A stretch of DNA of 5,878 bases from positions 1-5,878 of the forward strand of contig JAIESJ010000031.1 in the NCBI GenBank assembly GCA_019746155.1. The letters are read 5' to 3'. The translations under genes were made by a program, and so were the position numbers. Below are positions 1-5,878 of the stretch, in pieces (the stretch's first letter is position 1; the number at the start of each line of letters is the position of its first letter). The notes under the pieces are model-generated. The model was not told the DNA's origin. It saw only the letters and a list, made by a program, of their open reading frames with translations, and did no database searches. Source of the DNA: Burkholderiales bacterium (GTDB taxonomy: Bacteria; Pseudomonadota; Gammaproteobacteria; Burkholderiales; SG8-41).

Positions 1-1
1 C

Positions 2-613
2 AAGCAGATGCGGGAAATCAGGGATCGCGTGCATCAGGAATTGCTGCCCCGGGCCTTTACCCGCCTGCGGACCACCCGGGCCTGGATAGACCCGATCCAT
101 GGCTGGCTGGCGATCGACGCAGCCGGCGAGGCCCGGGCCGAAGAGCTGATCAAAACCCTGCTCCAGTCCCTCGATAATCCACCGCTCAAGCGTCTTGAAA
201 CCCGGCGTTCTCCGGCCTCGGCCATGACCCAGTGGCTGGCGGCAGGAGAGGCCTCGGCCGGATTCACAATTGACCAGGACCTGGAGCTGCGGTCATTCGA
301 TGAAAGCAGAGCCACGGTTCGCTATGTGCGCCATGCCCTGGAAGGCAGGGAAATCCGGGACCACATCGCGGCCGGCAAGACCGCCACACGCCTGGGAATG
401 ACCTGGAGGGACCGGATTTCCTTTGTCCTGACCGAGCAACTTCAGATCAAGCGTCTCGCCTTCCTCGACATTCTCAAGGGAGACACCGGCGAGCAGCCTG
501 AAGGCGCCGACGAGCAGTTCGACGTCAATTTCTCGCTCATGACCGGCGAACTGGCGCGCATGCTGGCTGATCTGGTGACGGCACTCGGCGGAGAAAAGCC
601 CCAGGAAGTTTAA
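2..613 (+). CDS. rdgC: Recombination-associated protein RdgC, C-terminal part (5' end outside window)
   Basis: RdgC is a nucleoid-associated, ring-forming DNA-binding protein that binds duplex DNA without sequence specificity and restrains RecA-promoted recombination. The open frame runs in from the left edge (codons for K and Q precede the first visible ATG at 8), so that ATG is internal. About 203 residues are visible against roughly 300 in the family, so the N-terminal third is missing only because of the window edge. Recognisable family features are the segment ending QELLPRAF near the start, the WIDPIHGWLAIDAAG strand region, DLELRSFDES, and the late LGMTWRDRISFVL and LKRLAFLDIL-like stretch (here IKRLAFLDIL). 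It ends in TAA and converges with the response regulator gene after 32 bp. It has no functional link to the chemotaxis genes that I can see. Identification is by remembered family sequence and is strong. Confidence 0.93.
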   Translation, partial: KQMREIRDRVHQELLPRAFTRLRTTRAWIDPIHGWLAIDAAGEARAEELIKTLLQSLDNPPLKRLETRRSPASAMTQWLAAGEASAGFTIDQDLELRSFDESRATVRYVRHALEGREIRDHIAAGKTATRLGMTWRDRISFVLTEQLQIKRLAFLDILKGDTGEQPEGADEQFDVNFSLMTGELARMLADLVTALGGEKPQEV

Positions 614-645
614 AGCTGCCTCATGAACCTTTTCAGTTATGCGCT

Positions 646-1092
646 TCACCCGCCTACAGGACACGGCTCATTGATTTTGAGCCAGAACACTCCCAGCTCT
701 TTGACCGCCTCATAAAATTCAGAAAAAACGAGCGGTTTGACCACATAAGCGTTGCTTCCCAGGCGATAGCTCTCGATTACGTCCCGTTCCTCCCGCGAGG
801 AAGTGAGCATTACGACGGGAATGACCTTGAGCTGTGCATCCGCCTTGATGGTGCGCAGCACTTCCAGGCCGTCGACTTTGGGCATTTTTATATCGAGCAC
901 GATCAGGGACGGGTTACCGGGCGCGCGATCGGAGAAATTGCCGCGGAAGTAAAGATAATCGAGCGCATCTTCGCCATCGCCGACGACGACGATCTGGTCG
1001 GCGTGGCAACGGTCGGACAGGGCGGTCAGCGCCAGTTCCGCATCGTACTCGCTGTCTTCCACCAGCAGGACTTTCACTCGGTCGCTAGTCAT
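646..1092 (-). CDS. Single-domain response regulator, Rcp1/CheY-like
   Basis: This is a 148-residue stand-alone receiver domain that accepts phosphate from a histidine kinase, most likely the one encoded just upstream. Receiver residues are all present: acidic pair E12/D13 in LLVEDSEYD, phospho-acceptor D67 in LIVLDIKMPKVDG, T97 in MLTSS, and K119 in VVKP. The long alpha2-beta3 loop (YLYFRGNFSDRAPGNP) and the C-terminal FWLKINEPC are typical of the Rcp1-like regulators that pair with phytochrome-type kinases. There is no DNA-binding or enzymatic output domain. The start is the ATG at 1092. It overlaps the kinase stop as ATGA and has a good ribosome binding site, GGAAGAG, 8 nt upstream inside the kinase gene. 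A longer frame to 1161 exists but would only read through the kinase 3' end. The output partner is unknown. It could act by protein contact or as a phosphate sink. Confidence 0.9.
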   Translation of the reverse strand: MTSDRVKVLLVEDSEYDAELALTALSDRCHADQIVVVGDGEDALDYLYFRGNFSDRAPGNPSLIVLDIKMPKVDGLEVLRTIKADAQLKVIPVVMLTSSREERDVIESYRLGSNAYVVKPLVFSEFYEAVKELGVFWLKINEPCPVGG

Positions 1093-2621
1093 TTGTCTTT
1101 CTCTTCCAGTGGAATCGCCACGTAAAAGGTTGCGCCCTTGTCTTTGTCGCCGACCGCCCATACCCGGCCGCCGTGGCGCTGGATGATGCGCGCGACGTTG
1201 GCCAAACCGATACCCGTGCCTTCGAACTCTTCCGCGCGGTGCAGACGCTGGAAAACGCCGAACAGCTTGTCGACGTATTTCATATCGAAACCCACGCCGT
1301 TGTCACTGACAAAAATGATGGCTTCATTCCCGTCATCATTGATACAGCCGATCTCGATTCTCGCCTGCGGGCGCGGGCGCGTGTATTTTACCGCGTTCTC
1401 GATCAGGCTAAAGAATACCTGCCGGAAGAGCGCGGCATCAACAAAAACATCCGGCAAGGGTTTCACGATCCAATCGATATGGCGGTTTTCCGTTTCCGTT
1501 TTCAGCTCGCCAATAACGTCCTTGATCAGACGGTTAAGCGGCACGACCGTCTTGTTCAGTTCGGTCCTGCCCATCCGCGAGAACGCCAACAGATCATCGA
1601 TCAGGCTGGCCATCCTCTCGGTCGCCTTCGAAATGGTTGCTAGGTAGCGTTGGGAGGTTTCGTCAAGTAAGGGGCTGACTCTTTTCTGCAGCAGGCTGAG
1701 GTAGCCGTCGACGTGACGCAGCGGCGCCCGCAAGTCGTGGGAAACCGAGTAGGCGAAAGCCTCCAGCTCCCGGTTGACGGTTGCCAGTTCGCCCGCCTTT
1801 TGTTCCAACGCCCTGCTCATTGCCTTGATCGCCTCATCGGTCCGTTTGCGGTCGGTGATGTCCTCGGAAATACCGAGAATGCGAAATGTCTGGCCATTCT
1901 CGTCCTGGAGCTTCACGCCGTGATCGTGAATCCAACGCATTTCGCCGTCCGGCCGCACGATACGGTAATCGATCTCCAGCAAGGAAGACGGCTCGCCCTG
2001 AAGCCATTCTTCGAATGCGAGCTTTACGGTCTGCCGGTCGTCCTCATGGACCACATCAATGCGGGGGACGGGACTACGATAGACTTCGTCTGCTTCCAAC
2101 CCCGACATCTGGGTAAAGGCACGGTTGACATAGGTCACGCACCGCGGATTTGAATCAAGGATCCAGAATCCGACATTGATCGATTCGGAAAACTGCCGGA
2201 ACCGTTCTTCGCTTTCCTTGAGTGCCGCCTCGATATGCTTGTGGTCGGTAATGTCCGCCATTACGCCGACCGTTTGCAACCGAACCATAGCTGCAACGGC
2301 ACGCCGCACCGCCAAAAAGACAAGAACCGCGAGCATAAGGCCAGCGATCAAGGCGCCTGTCAGTACAATCAGGTTCCGGCGCGCCTTGTCCCGGTCCTTC
2401 ACAGCATGCTGATCCGCCATCCCGATTGCCGCGTCCAGCACTTTTCCATCAGTCACATAATTGATCGACACGGCGCGTTCGGCTTCCCGATATTCACGCC
2501 ATTGATAGTTAATCAATAGCATGAACGCCAAGGCATAGATAAGCGACAATCCCAACAGCGCACCGATGACGGTCCTGTACAATTTCCTGGCGATCGCGAT
2601 CTCGCGCGGACTAACGCCCAT
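1089..2621 (-). CDS. Membrane-bound PAS sensor histidine kinase
   Basis: This 510-residue sensor kinase autophosphorylates a histidine and passes the phosphate to a receiver. Predicted order: cytoplasmic N-terminus; membrane helix about 17-37; a short periplasmic loop of about 47 residues; membrane helix about 84-105; an orphan PAC-like tail (about 117-128, VGVMADITDHK); a full PAS/PAC domain about 140-257 ending GISEDITDRK; a helical linker; a HisKA domain with H295 in YSVSHDLRAPLR; and an HATPase_c domain. The HATPase_c domain shows the N box around N409 (LIENAVKY), G1 around D440 (DNGVGF), the F box FGVFQRLH and G2 GTGIGL at 468-473. All catalytic motifs look intact. The HisKA type resembles phytochrome-like kinases, which fits the Rcp1-type regulator next to it. 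The start ATG at 2621 has GAAGA 9 nt upstream. No HAMP domain is evident after the second membrane helix. The signal sensed cannot be read from the sequence. Confidence 0.93.
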   Translation of the reverse strand: MGVSPREIAIARKLYRTVIGALLGLSLIYALAFMLLINYQWREYREAERAVSINYVTDGKVLDAAIGMADQHAVKDRDKARRNLIVLTGALIAGLMLAVLVFLAVRRAVAAMVRLQTVGVMADITDHKHIEAALKESEERFRQFSESINVGFWILDSNPRCVTYVNRAFTQMSGLEADEVYRSPVPRIDVVHEDDRQTVKLAFEEWLQGEPSSLLEIDYRIVRPDGEMRWIHDHGVKLQDENGQTFRILGISEDITDRKRTDEAIKAMSRALEQKAGELATVNRELEAFAYSVSHDLRAPLRHVDGYLSLLQKRVSPLLDETSQRYLATISKATERMASLIDDLLAFSRMGRTELNKTVVPLNRLIKDVIGELKTETENRHIDWIVKPLPDVFVDAALFRQVFFSLIENAVKYTRPRPQARIEIGCINDDGNEAIIFVSDNGVGFDMKYVDKLFGVFQRLHRAEEFEGTGIGLANVARIIQRHGGRVWAVGDKDKGATFYVAIPLEEKDK

Positions 2622-2653
2622 AAAACACGATCTTCAATGTCATCGAAGCCCGG

Positions 2654-2682
2654 ATAATCCTTCGCGCTATGGCACCGCACAA
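2654..2682 (-). promoter_or_regulatory. Candidate sigma-70-type promoter for the kinase/regulator pair
   Basis: On the minus strand, TTGTGC (positions 2682-2677) and GATTAT (2659-2654) are separated by 17 bp and lie about 33 bp upstream of the kinase start codon. They match the TTGACA/TATAAT consensus at 3 of 6 and 4 of 6 positions. This is the best-spaced pair I found in the 207 bp gap behind cheB. A gap of this size makes a separate promoter plausible, but the match is weak and could be chance. Confidence 0.2.
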
Positions 2683-2828
2683 CAGTCAGGACCGACGGCC
2701 CGAATTCGCGCAATCTTTAGGCGATAGGTTCCGATGCGAAACTGCTGGTATTGTAATTTCGAGCGACTGTATCCAGGGCAATTAAAATTTCGCAGAGAGC
2801 CGCGCTGCGGCACCGCGCCGGAAAACGC

Positions 2829-3908
2829 TCATACCCGGACAGTCTGTGCTCCCATTGAAACCACGCGCGACAATACGTGTTTCGCCATCTCGTGAAGCGG
2901 TACCGTTTCATCGACCGCGCCTATGGAAATGGCTTCCTTCGGCATCCCGAAAACGACGCATGTCGCCTCGTCCTGGGCAAAGTTGTAGGCCCCCGCCTTT
3001 TTCATTTCCAGCATGCCGGCCGCCCCGTCCTTCCCCATGCCGGTCAAAATCACTCCGATCGCGTTCTTGCCGGCGTAATTGGCCGCGGAACGAAACAGCA
3101 CATCCACCGACGGCCGATGGTGGTTCACCGGCGGCGCCTGGGAAAGCTCGGTCACGTAACTGGCGCCGCTGCGTTTGAGCAGCAAATGGGAATGACCCGG
3201 TGCCACATAGGCGTGGCCGGCCAAAATGCGTTCGCCATCCTTTGCTTCCGTCACCACGATCCTGCACAAATTATTCAACCGATTGGCAAACGACTTCGTA
3301 AACGCCTCTGGCATATGCTGGGTAATGAGTATGCCGGGACAATCCGGCGGCATTCTCATCAGTACCTCCTTGATCGCTTCCGTACCCCCGGTCGATGCGC
3401 CGATAATAATCAGCTTTTCGGTGGATGCAATGCGATTGGACAGCGCCGGCAGCACCGCATCAGCCGTCAGTTTGGGGGCGACCTGGAGCGGCAACGGCCG
3501 CCTGATTCTCGCCTGCGCCGCAACGCGGATCTTATCGACAATCTGGACGGCGTATTCCTTCATGCCGCTGCTGATATCGATCTTCGGCTTGGCAATGTAG
3601 TCCACCGCGCCAAGTTCCAGCGCGCGCAGCGTGATTTCCGAGCCGCGTTCGGTCAGGGTCGACACCATCAGCACCGGCATCGGACGCAGGCGCATCAGAC
3701 GCTCGAGGAAATCGAGACCGTCCATTTTGGGCATCTCCACGTCGAGCGTCAGCACATCGGGGTTGAGCGAGCGGATCATCTCGCGTGCCACGAGCGGATC
3801 GGGAGCGGCGCCGACGACGTGCATATCGGGCTGGCTGTTGATGATTTCGGTAAGAATTTTCCGGATCAACGCCGAATCGTCAATCACGACAACGGAAATT
3901 TTTTTCAT
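2829..3908 (-). CDS. cheB: Chemotaxis response regulator, protein-glutamate methylesterase/glutamine deamidase CheB
   Basis: CheB removes methyl groups from receptor glutamates and deamidates receptor glutamines. It is activated by phosphorylation from CheA, giving negative feedback in adaptation. The 359 residues have full family length. The receiver domain (about 1-110) has D10/D11, phospho-acceptor D56 in TLDVEMPKMDG, S83/T84 and K107. A linker of about 50 residues leads to the methylesterase domain (about 165-355). Its expected catalytic triad is S172 in GASTGG, H198 in ITQHMP and D294 in TGMGKDGA. The ATG at 3908 is set by a clear ribosome binding site, GGTGGA, 6 nt upstream. The short gap after cheD suggests the same transcript, and it is the last che gene before a 207 bp gap. 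A 351-residue open frame on the opposite strand is a shadow of this gene. Confidence 0.97.
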   Translation of the reverse strand: MKKISVVVIDDSALIRKILTEIINSQPDMHVVGAAPDPLVAREMIRSLNPDVLTLDVEMPKMDGLDFLERLMRLRPMPVLMVSTLTERGSEITLRALELGAVDYIAKPKIDISSGMKEYAVQIVDKIRVAAQARIRRPLPLQVAPKLTADAVLPALSNRIASTEKLIIIGASTGGTEAIKEVLMRMPPDCPGILITQHMPEAFTKSFANRLNNLCRIVVTEAKDGERILAGHAYVAPGHSHLLLKRSGASYVTELSQAPPVNHHRPSVDVLFRSAANYAGKNAIGVILTGMGKDGAAGMLEMKKAGAYNFAQDEATCVVFGMPKEAISIGAVDETVPLHEMAKHVLSRVVSMGAQTVRV

Positions 3909-3914
3909 GCCGTA

Positions 3915-3920
3915 TCCACC
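3915..3920 (-). promoter_or_regulatory. Ribosome binding site of cheB
   Basis: The minus strand reads GGTGGA followed by a 6 nt spacer and the ATG at 3908. This is the strongest Shine-Dalgarno-like match in the che genes of this window. It fixes the cheB start and implies independent initiation after the short cheD-cheB gap. Confidence 0.6.
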
Positions 3921-3952
3921 GCAAAAATATGATTGAAATAGGTTGTCACATT

Positions 3953-4561
3953 TCAGGCAAACAGCTCGACGTCTCCCGTCACCCGTATTGTGCGCAGCCG
4001 CTGGCTGTAATCGTTTTCGCGCTTGATGATGGTGCTGTTGTACATGGACCGCAGCTTCTTTACCATCACCTTTCCGTTGTAAGGGAAAAAACAGACCTTG
4101 CGCGGATAGATATCGATCAGATCCTGCGCCACCACCGGGATCTTTTCCGTCTTCAGAAAATCCAGAACAAATGCAGAGTTGCGTTCTCCGACGTTGTTGA
4201 CTGTAAAGCCGCGCAGGACGTTGCCGCCGCCGAACACCTTTGCCTCGAGCTTATTGCGCCGGGCGCCGAGTTTGATCAATTGGTTGATCAAAACTTCCAT
4301 TGCGTACGTGCCGTAGCGGGCCGAACTGGAAAGCGGACTGTCGGCCTCATGCACGCTCTCGGGCAACATGAAGTGATTCATGCCGCCGATGCCGAATTGA
4401 GGGTCACGAATGCACGCCGTAACACACGATCCCAGCACCGTCACCAGCATCATTTTCTCGCCGGTTACGTAATACTCCCCCGGCAGCAATTTCGCGGCAT
4501 TGATGCGGAAATGACTGTCGTAATAGATATTGGTGGCAACGCCTTCCGCCGTCTCAGACAT
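3953..4561 (-). CDS. cheD: Chemoreceptor glutamine deamidase CheD
   Basis: CheD deamidates specific glutamines in chemoreceptor cytoplasmic domains, converting them to glutamates that CheR can methylate. In some bacteria it is also regulated by CheC. The protein is 202 residues from the ATG at 4561. Numbered from the preceding GTG, the catalytic residues are C47 in VLGSCVTACIRD, H64 in GGMNHFMLP and T86 in ARYGTYAMEVLI, all at the expected spacing. The later VFGGGNVL and NVGERN motifs are also typical of the family. Two start codons are adjacent (GTG at 4564, ATG at 4561); I prefer the ATG. It overlaps the cheR 3' end by 8 bp in another frame, so translation is probably coupled. The C-terminal part (VMVKKLRSMYN onward, rich in basic residues) extends past the core. 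No cheC is in the window. Confidence 0.96.
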   Translation of the reverse strand: MSETAEGVATNIYYDSHFRINAAKLLPGEYYVTGEKMMLVTVLGSCVTACIRDPQFGIGGMNHFMLPESVHEADSPLSSSARYGTYAMEVLINQLIKLGARRNKLEAKVFGGGNVLRGFTVNNVGERNSAFVLDFLKTEKIPVVAQDLIDIYPRKVCFFPYNGKVMVKKLRSMYNSTIIKRENDYSQRLRTIRVTGDVELFA

Positions 4562-5417
4562 CACAATCTCTGGGTTTTGCGCTCACTTCGTATACCGTCT
4601 TACCGCATGGCAGGAACAGATCGGCGGCGTGGTGAAAGCTCTCTGAATGGCCGGCAAACAGCAACCCGTCGGGACGAAGCAGCGGCACGAATTTTTCAAG
4701 AATTCGCCTCTGAGTCAGTTTATCAAAATAAATCATGACGTTACGACAAAATATCGCATCGAATGGTCCGCGGACCGGCCATGACTTGTCCAATAAATTG
4801 ACCTGCCTGAACGTCACCATGTCCTGCAGTTCGCGGCGCACGCGCACCATGCCGGCATAATTACCGGTACCTTTCAGGAAAAAGCGCTTGATTCGTTCCT
4901 GCGGCATCTTTTCCAGCCGCTCCATCGAGTAGATTCCCGCTTGGGCCTTGGCAAGCACCTGGGTATCCACATCGGTCGCCAGAATATGAACCGGCGGCGT
5001 GAATGTGCCGAACGCCTCCACCATGGTCATCGCCATGGAATACGGCTCTTCTCCCGTTGAAGAAGCACTGCACCATAATTGGATTTGATGCCGGTTTTTT
5101 TTCGCCAACACGTGCTGGGCAAGGATCTGGAAATGATGCGCTTCACGGAAAAAAGCCGTCAGGTTGGTGGTCAGCGAATTGGTGAATGCTTCCCATTCGG
5201 CCGCGTCACCGCCTTCCAGCAGGGAAAGATAATCCTCAAAACTCGTCAGCCCCTTGGCACGCAAGCGTCGCGCCAGGCGACTGTAAACCATTTCCTGCTT
5301 GCTCGGATTCAGCGCAATCCCCGCATGCTGGTAAATAAGCTTGCTGACCCGCTCAAAATCCTTGGCGGTGAAATAAAACTCACGGCTGTCGTTTTTGTTT
5401 ACGGCTTGTGTATTCAT
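4554..5417 (-). CDS. cheR: Chemotaxis protein methyltransferase CheR
   Basis: CheR transfers methyl groups from S-adenosylmethionine to receptor glutamates. The 287 residues match the usual length of about 286. The helical N-domain (about 14-80) is followed by NLTAFFRE (85-92). The SAM-binding domain has CSASSTGEEPYS (116-127), ATDVD with D149, and FCRNVMIYFD (223-232), ending with LLFAGHSESF. The beta-subdomain contains GTGNYAGMVRVRREL (183-197). It closely resembles the loop that lets enterobacterial CheR bind the receptor C-terminal pentapeptide. This fits the xWxxF tail of the receptor encoded upstream. The ATG at 5417 is preferred; an in-frame TTG at 5432 has AAGG only 4 nt before it and would add five residues. 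The gene follows the receptor after about 127 bp and overlaps cheD. Confidence 0.97.
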   Translation of the reverse strand: MNTQAVNKNDSREFYFTAKDFERVSKLIYQHAGIALNPSKQEMVYSRLARRLRAKGLTSFEDYLSLLEGGDAAEWEAFTNSLTTNLTAFFREAHHFQILAQHVLAKKNRHQIQLWCSASSTGEEPYSMAMTMVEAFGTFTPPVHILATDVDTQVLAKAQAGIYSMERLEKMPQERIKRFFLKGTGNYAGMVRVRRELQDMVTFRQVNLLDKSWPVRGPFDAIFCRNVMIYFDKLTQRRILEKFVPLLRPDGLLFAGHSESFHHAADLFLPCGKTVYEVSAKPRDCDV

Positions 5418-5544
5418 GGTGTAGCCATTCAAACTGCCTTAAACATTTTCAAAACGCAACGCAGTGCTAATCCCTCACATAAACTGTTCACAAAACCGGT
5501 TGTCGACACGTTCAAATACCGCGTGCAACTCTGCCGGTAGCGGC
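5418..5544 (-). other. Intergenic gap between receptor gene and cheR
   Basis: This 127 bp gap is more AT-rich than its neighbours. Just after the receptor stop there is a 4 bp stem (GCCG/CGGC with a 4 nt loop) and no T-run, so it is not a convincing terminator. Two 8 bp palindromes sharing one base, AACCGGTT and TGTCGACA, occupy 5494-5508. They are flanked by GTTCA at 5486-5490 and 5510-5514. I found no well-spaced promoter hexamers, and there is no sign of a gene. Read-through from the receptor gene into cheR is plausible. Confidence 0.4.
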
Positions 5545-5878
5545 TCAGAACTCCTGCCACGCGTCGTCGCCGGCTTTGGCGTTGACCATCTTGCGCGCCT
5601 TCGGTGCCGCCGCCTTCCCCGCCTTCGCCGATGCCTTCTTCACCGACAGCTTTGTCACGCTCGCCACCGGTTTCTCCAACTTCACCGGCGTCGCTGCGTG
5701 TTCTGCGCCTTGCGTCAGCTTGAACGCCACCATCGCATCGCTGACAATGCGCATCTGTGTCTTCAGGCTCTCGGCTGACGCCGCCACTTCTTCCACCAAG
5801 GCCGCGTTCTGCTGCGTCGCCTCGTCCATCTGCGCCACCGCCTGGTTCACCTGCTCGATGCCCGAACTCTGCTCCCGC
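5545..5878 (-). CDS. Methyl-accepting chemotaxis protein, C-terminal fragment (5' end outside window)
   Basis: This is the end of a transmembrane chemoreceptor whose cytoplasmic coiled coil signals to CheA/CheW. About 110 residues are visible and the open frame continues through the right edge, so the gene is cut only by the window. The visible start (REQSSGIEQVNQAVAQMDE) is the conserved descending helix of the signalling domain. It is followed by TQQNAALVEEVAASAESL, the second methylation helix. Inside it, AALVEEVAAS fits the methylation consensus of paired small residues around an E-E pair. A flexible linker of about 45 residues, rich in Lys, Ala and Pro, then ends in DDAWQEF. The last five residues, AWQEF, fit the xWxxF tail that tethers CheR and CheB (NWETF or NWESF in enterobacteria). 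The ligand-binding part is not visible. Confidence 0.93.
   Translation of the reverse strand, partial: REQSSGIEQVNQAVAQMDEATQQNAALVEEVAASAESLKTQMRIVSDAMVAFKLTQGAEHAATPVKLEKPVASVTKLSVKKASAKAGKAAAPKARKMVNAKAGDDAWQEF
5548..5562 (-). other. C-terminal CheR/CheB-tethering pentapeptide of the receptor (AWQEF)
   Basis: The last five codons before the TGA encode A-W-Q-E-F, which has the Trp and Phe of the xWxxF tether at the right spacing and exactly at the C-terminus. In enterobacteria this tail recruits CheR and CheB to receptor clusters. Here the role is inferred from the motif, its terminal position, the preceding flexible linker and the matching loop in the adjacent CheR. Confidence 0.75.
5776..5805 (-). 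other. Receptor methylation site, second methylation helix
   Basis: The codons encode AALVEEVAAS. This fits the receptor methylation consensus of two small residues, two any, an E/Q pair, two any, two small residues. It lies where enterobacterial receptors carry a methylation site after TQQNAALVEE. Both target positions are already encoded as glutamate, so this site would need no deamidation by CheB or CheD before methylation. Confidence 0.65.

Noticed and set aside
1093..1161. 23-residue N-terminal extension of the response regulator
   Set aside because: It lies wholly within the kinase coding region and is Arg/Gly-rich. The ATG at 1092 has a good ribosome binding site, and receiver domains normally begin a few residues before the first beta strand.
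2691..2725. Sigma-28-like element upstream of the kinase (TAAAGATT, 12 bp, GCCGTCGG on the minus strand)
   Set aside because: The -35 part is close to TAAAGTTT, but the -10 part matches only GCCG of GCCGATAA and the spacing is one base off. It would be attractive for a motility gene but is not supported.
2791..2811. Possible terminator after cheB on the minus strand: stems GCCGC/GCGGC (2799-2811) or CGCAG/CTGCG (2791-2809), followed by an AT-rich stretch
   Set aside because: The stems are only 5 bp and mutually exclusive, and the downstream AAATTTTAATT has only a four-base T-run. This is not enough to call an intrinsic terminator.
2877..3932. 351-codon plus-strand open frame opposite cheB
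   Set aside because: It is composed of His/Arg/Gly-rich antisense sequence with no recognisable domain, and it mirrors a clear cheB. It is a shadow of GC-biased codon use.
3924..3949. Promoter-like GTGACA and TATTTT on the minus strand in the cheD-cheB gap
   Set aside because: The -35 match is good (5 of 6), but the spacer is only 14 bp, too short for a normal sigma-70 promoter. The short gap and strong ribosome binding site fit co-transcription better.
3929..4738. 269-codon plus-strand open frame opposite cheD and the end of cheR
   Set aside because: It lies antisense to two genes with intact catalytic motifs and shows no domain, so it is treated as a shadow frame.

Overview
This window is a chemotaxis adaptation cluster followed by a sensor kinase/response regulator pair. 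All of these genes are on the minus strand and run toward a convergent rdgC at the left edge. RdgC, a CheD alongside CheR and CheB, a receptor with a C-terminal xWxxF tail, and the moderately GC-rich composition suggest a proteobacterium. RdgC limits this mainly to Beta- or Gammaproteobacteria, and I lean to Betaproteobacteria. No genus can be named from the sequence alone.

Layout on the minus strand, in transcription order (right to left): the C-terminal end of a methyl-accepting chemotaxis protein (5545 to the right edge, N-terminus outside the window); a gap of about 127 bp; cheR (4554-5417); cheD (3953-4561, overlapping cheR by 8 bp); a 43-44 bp gap; cheB (2829-3908); a 207 bp gap; a membrane-bound PAS histidine kinase (1089-2621); and a single-domain Rcp1/CheY-like response regulator (646-1092, overlapping the kinase by ATGA). 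On the plus strand, the C-terminal two thirds of rdgC (to 613) converges on the regulator gene, with 32 bp between the stop codons.

CheR methylates receptor glutamates and CheB removes the methyl groups and deamidates. CheD is a second receptor glutamine deamidase. The receptor fragment carries a consensus methylation site and a tail ending in AWQEF. CheR has the glycine-containing beta-subdomain loop expected of tail-binding CheR proteins. Together they look like a complete tethered adaptation module. cheA, cheW, cheY and any phosphatase are not in the window and probably lie beyond the right edge.

The kinase/regulator pair is probably a separate transcription unit, given the 207 bp gap and a weak promoter-like element. 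Its regulator has no DNA-binding output domain. The most unusual detail is in the kinase: the end of a PAC motif follows the second membrane helix directly, with no PAS core before it and no HAMP domain, which suggests an internal deletion. I see no mobile element, RNA gene, CRISPR array or wholly new system. The coding density is high and there is no gene-free stretch over about 210 bp.
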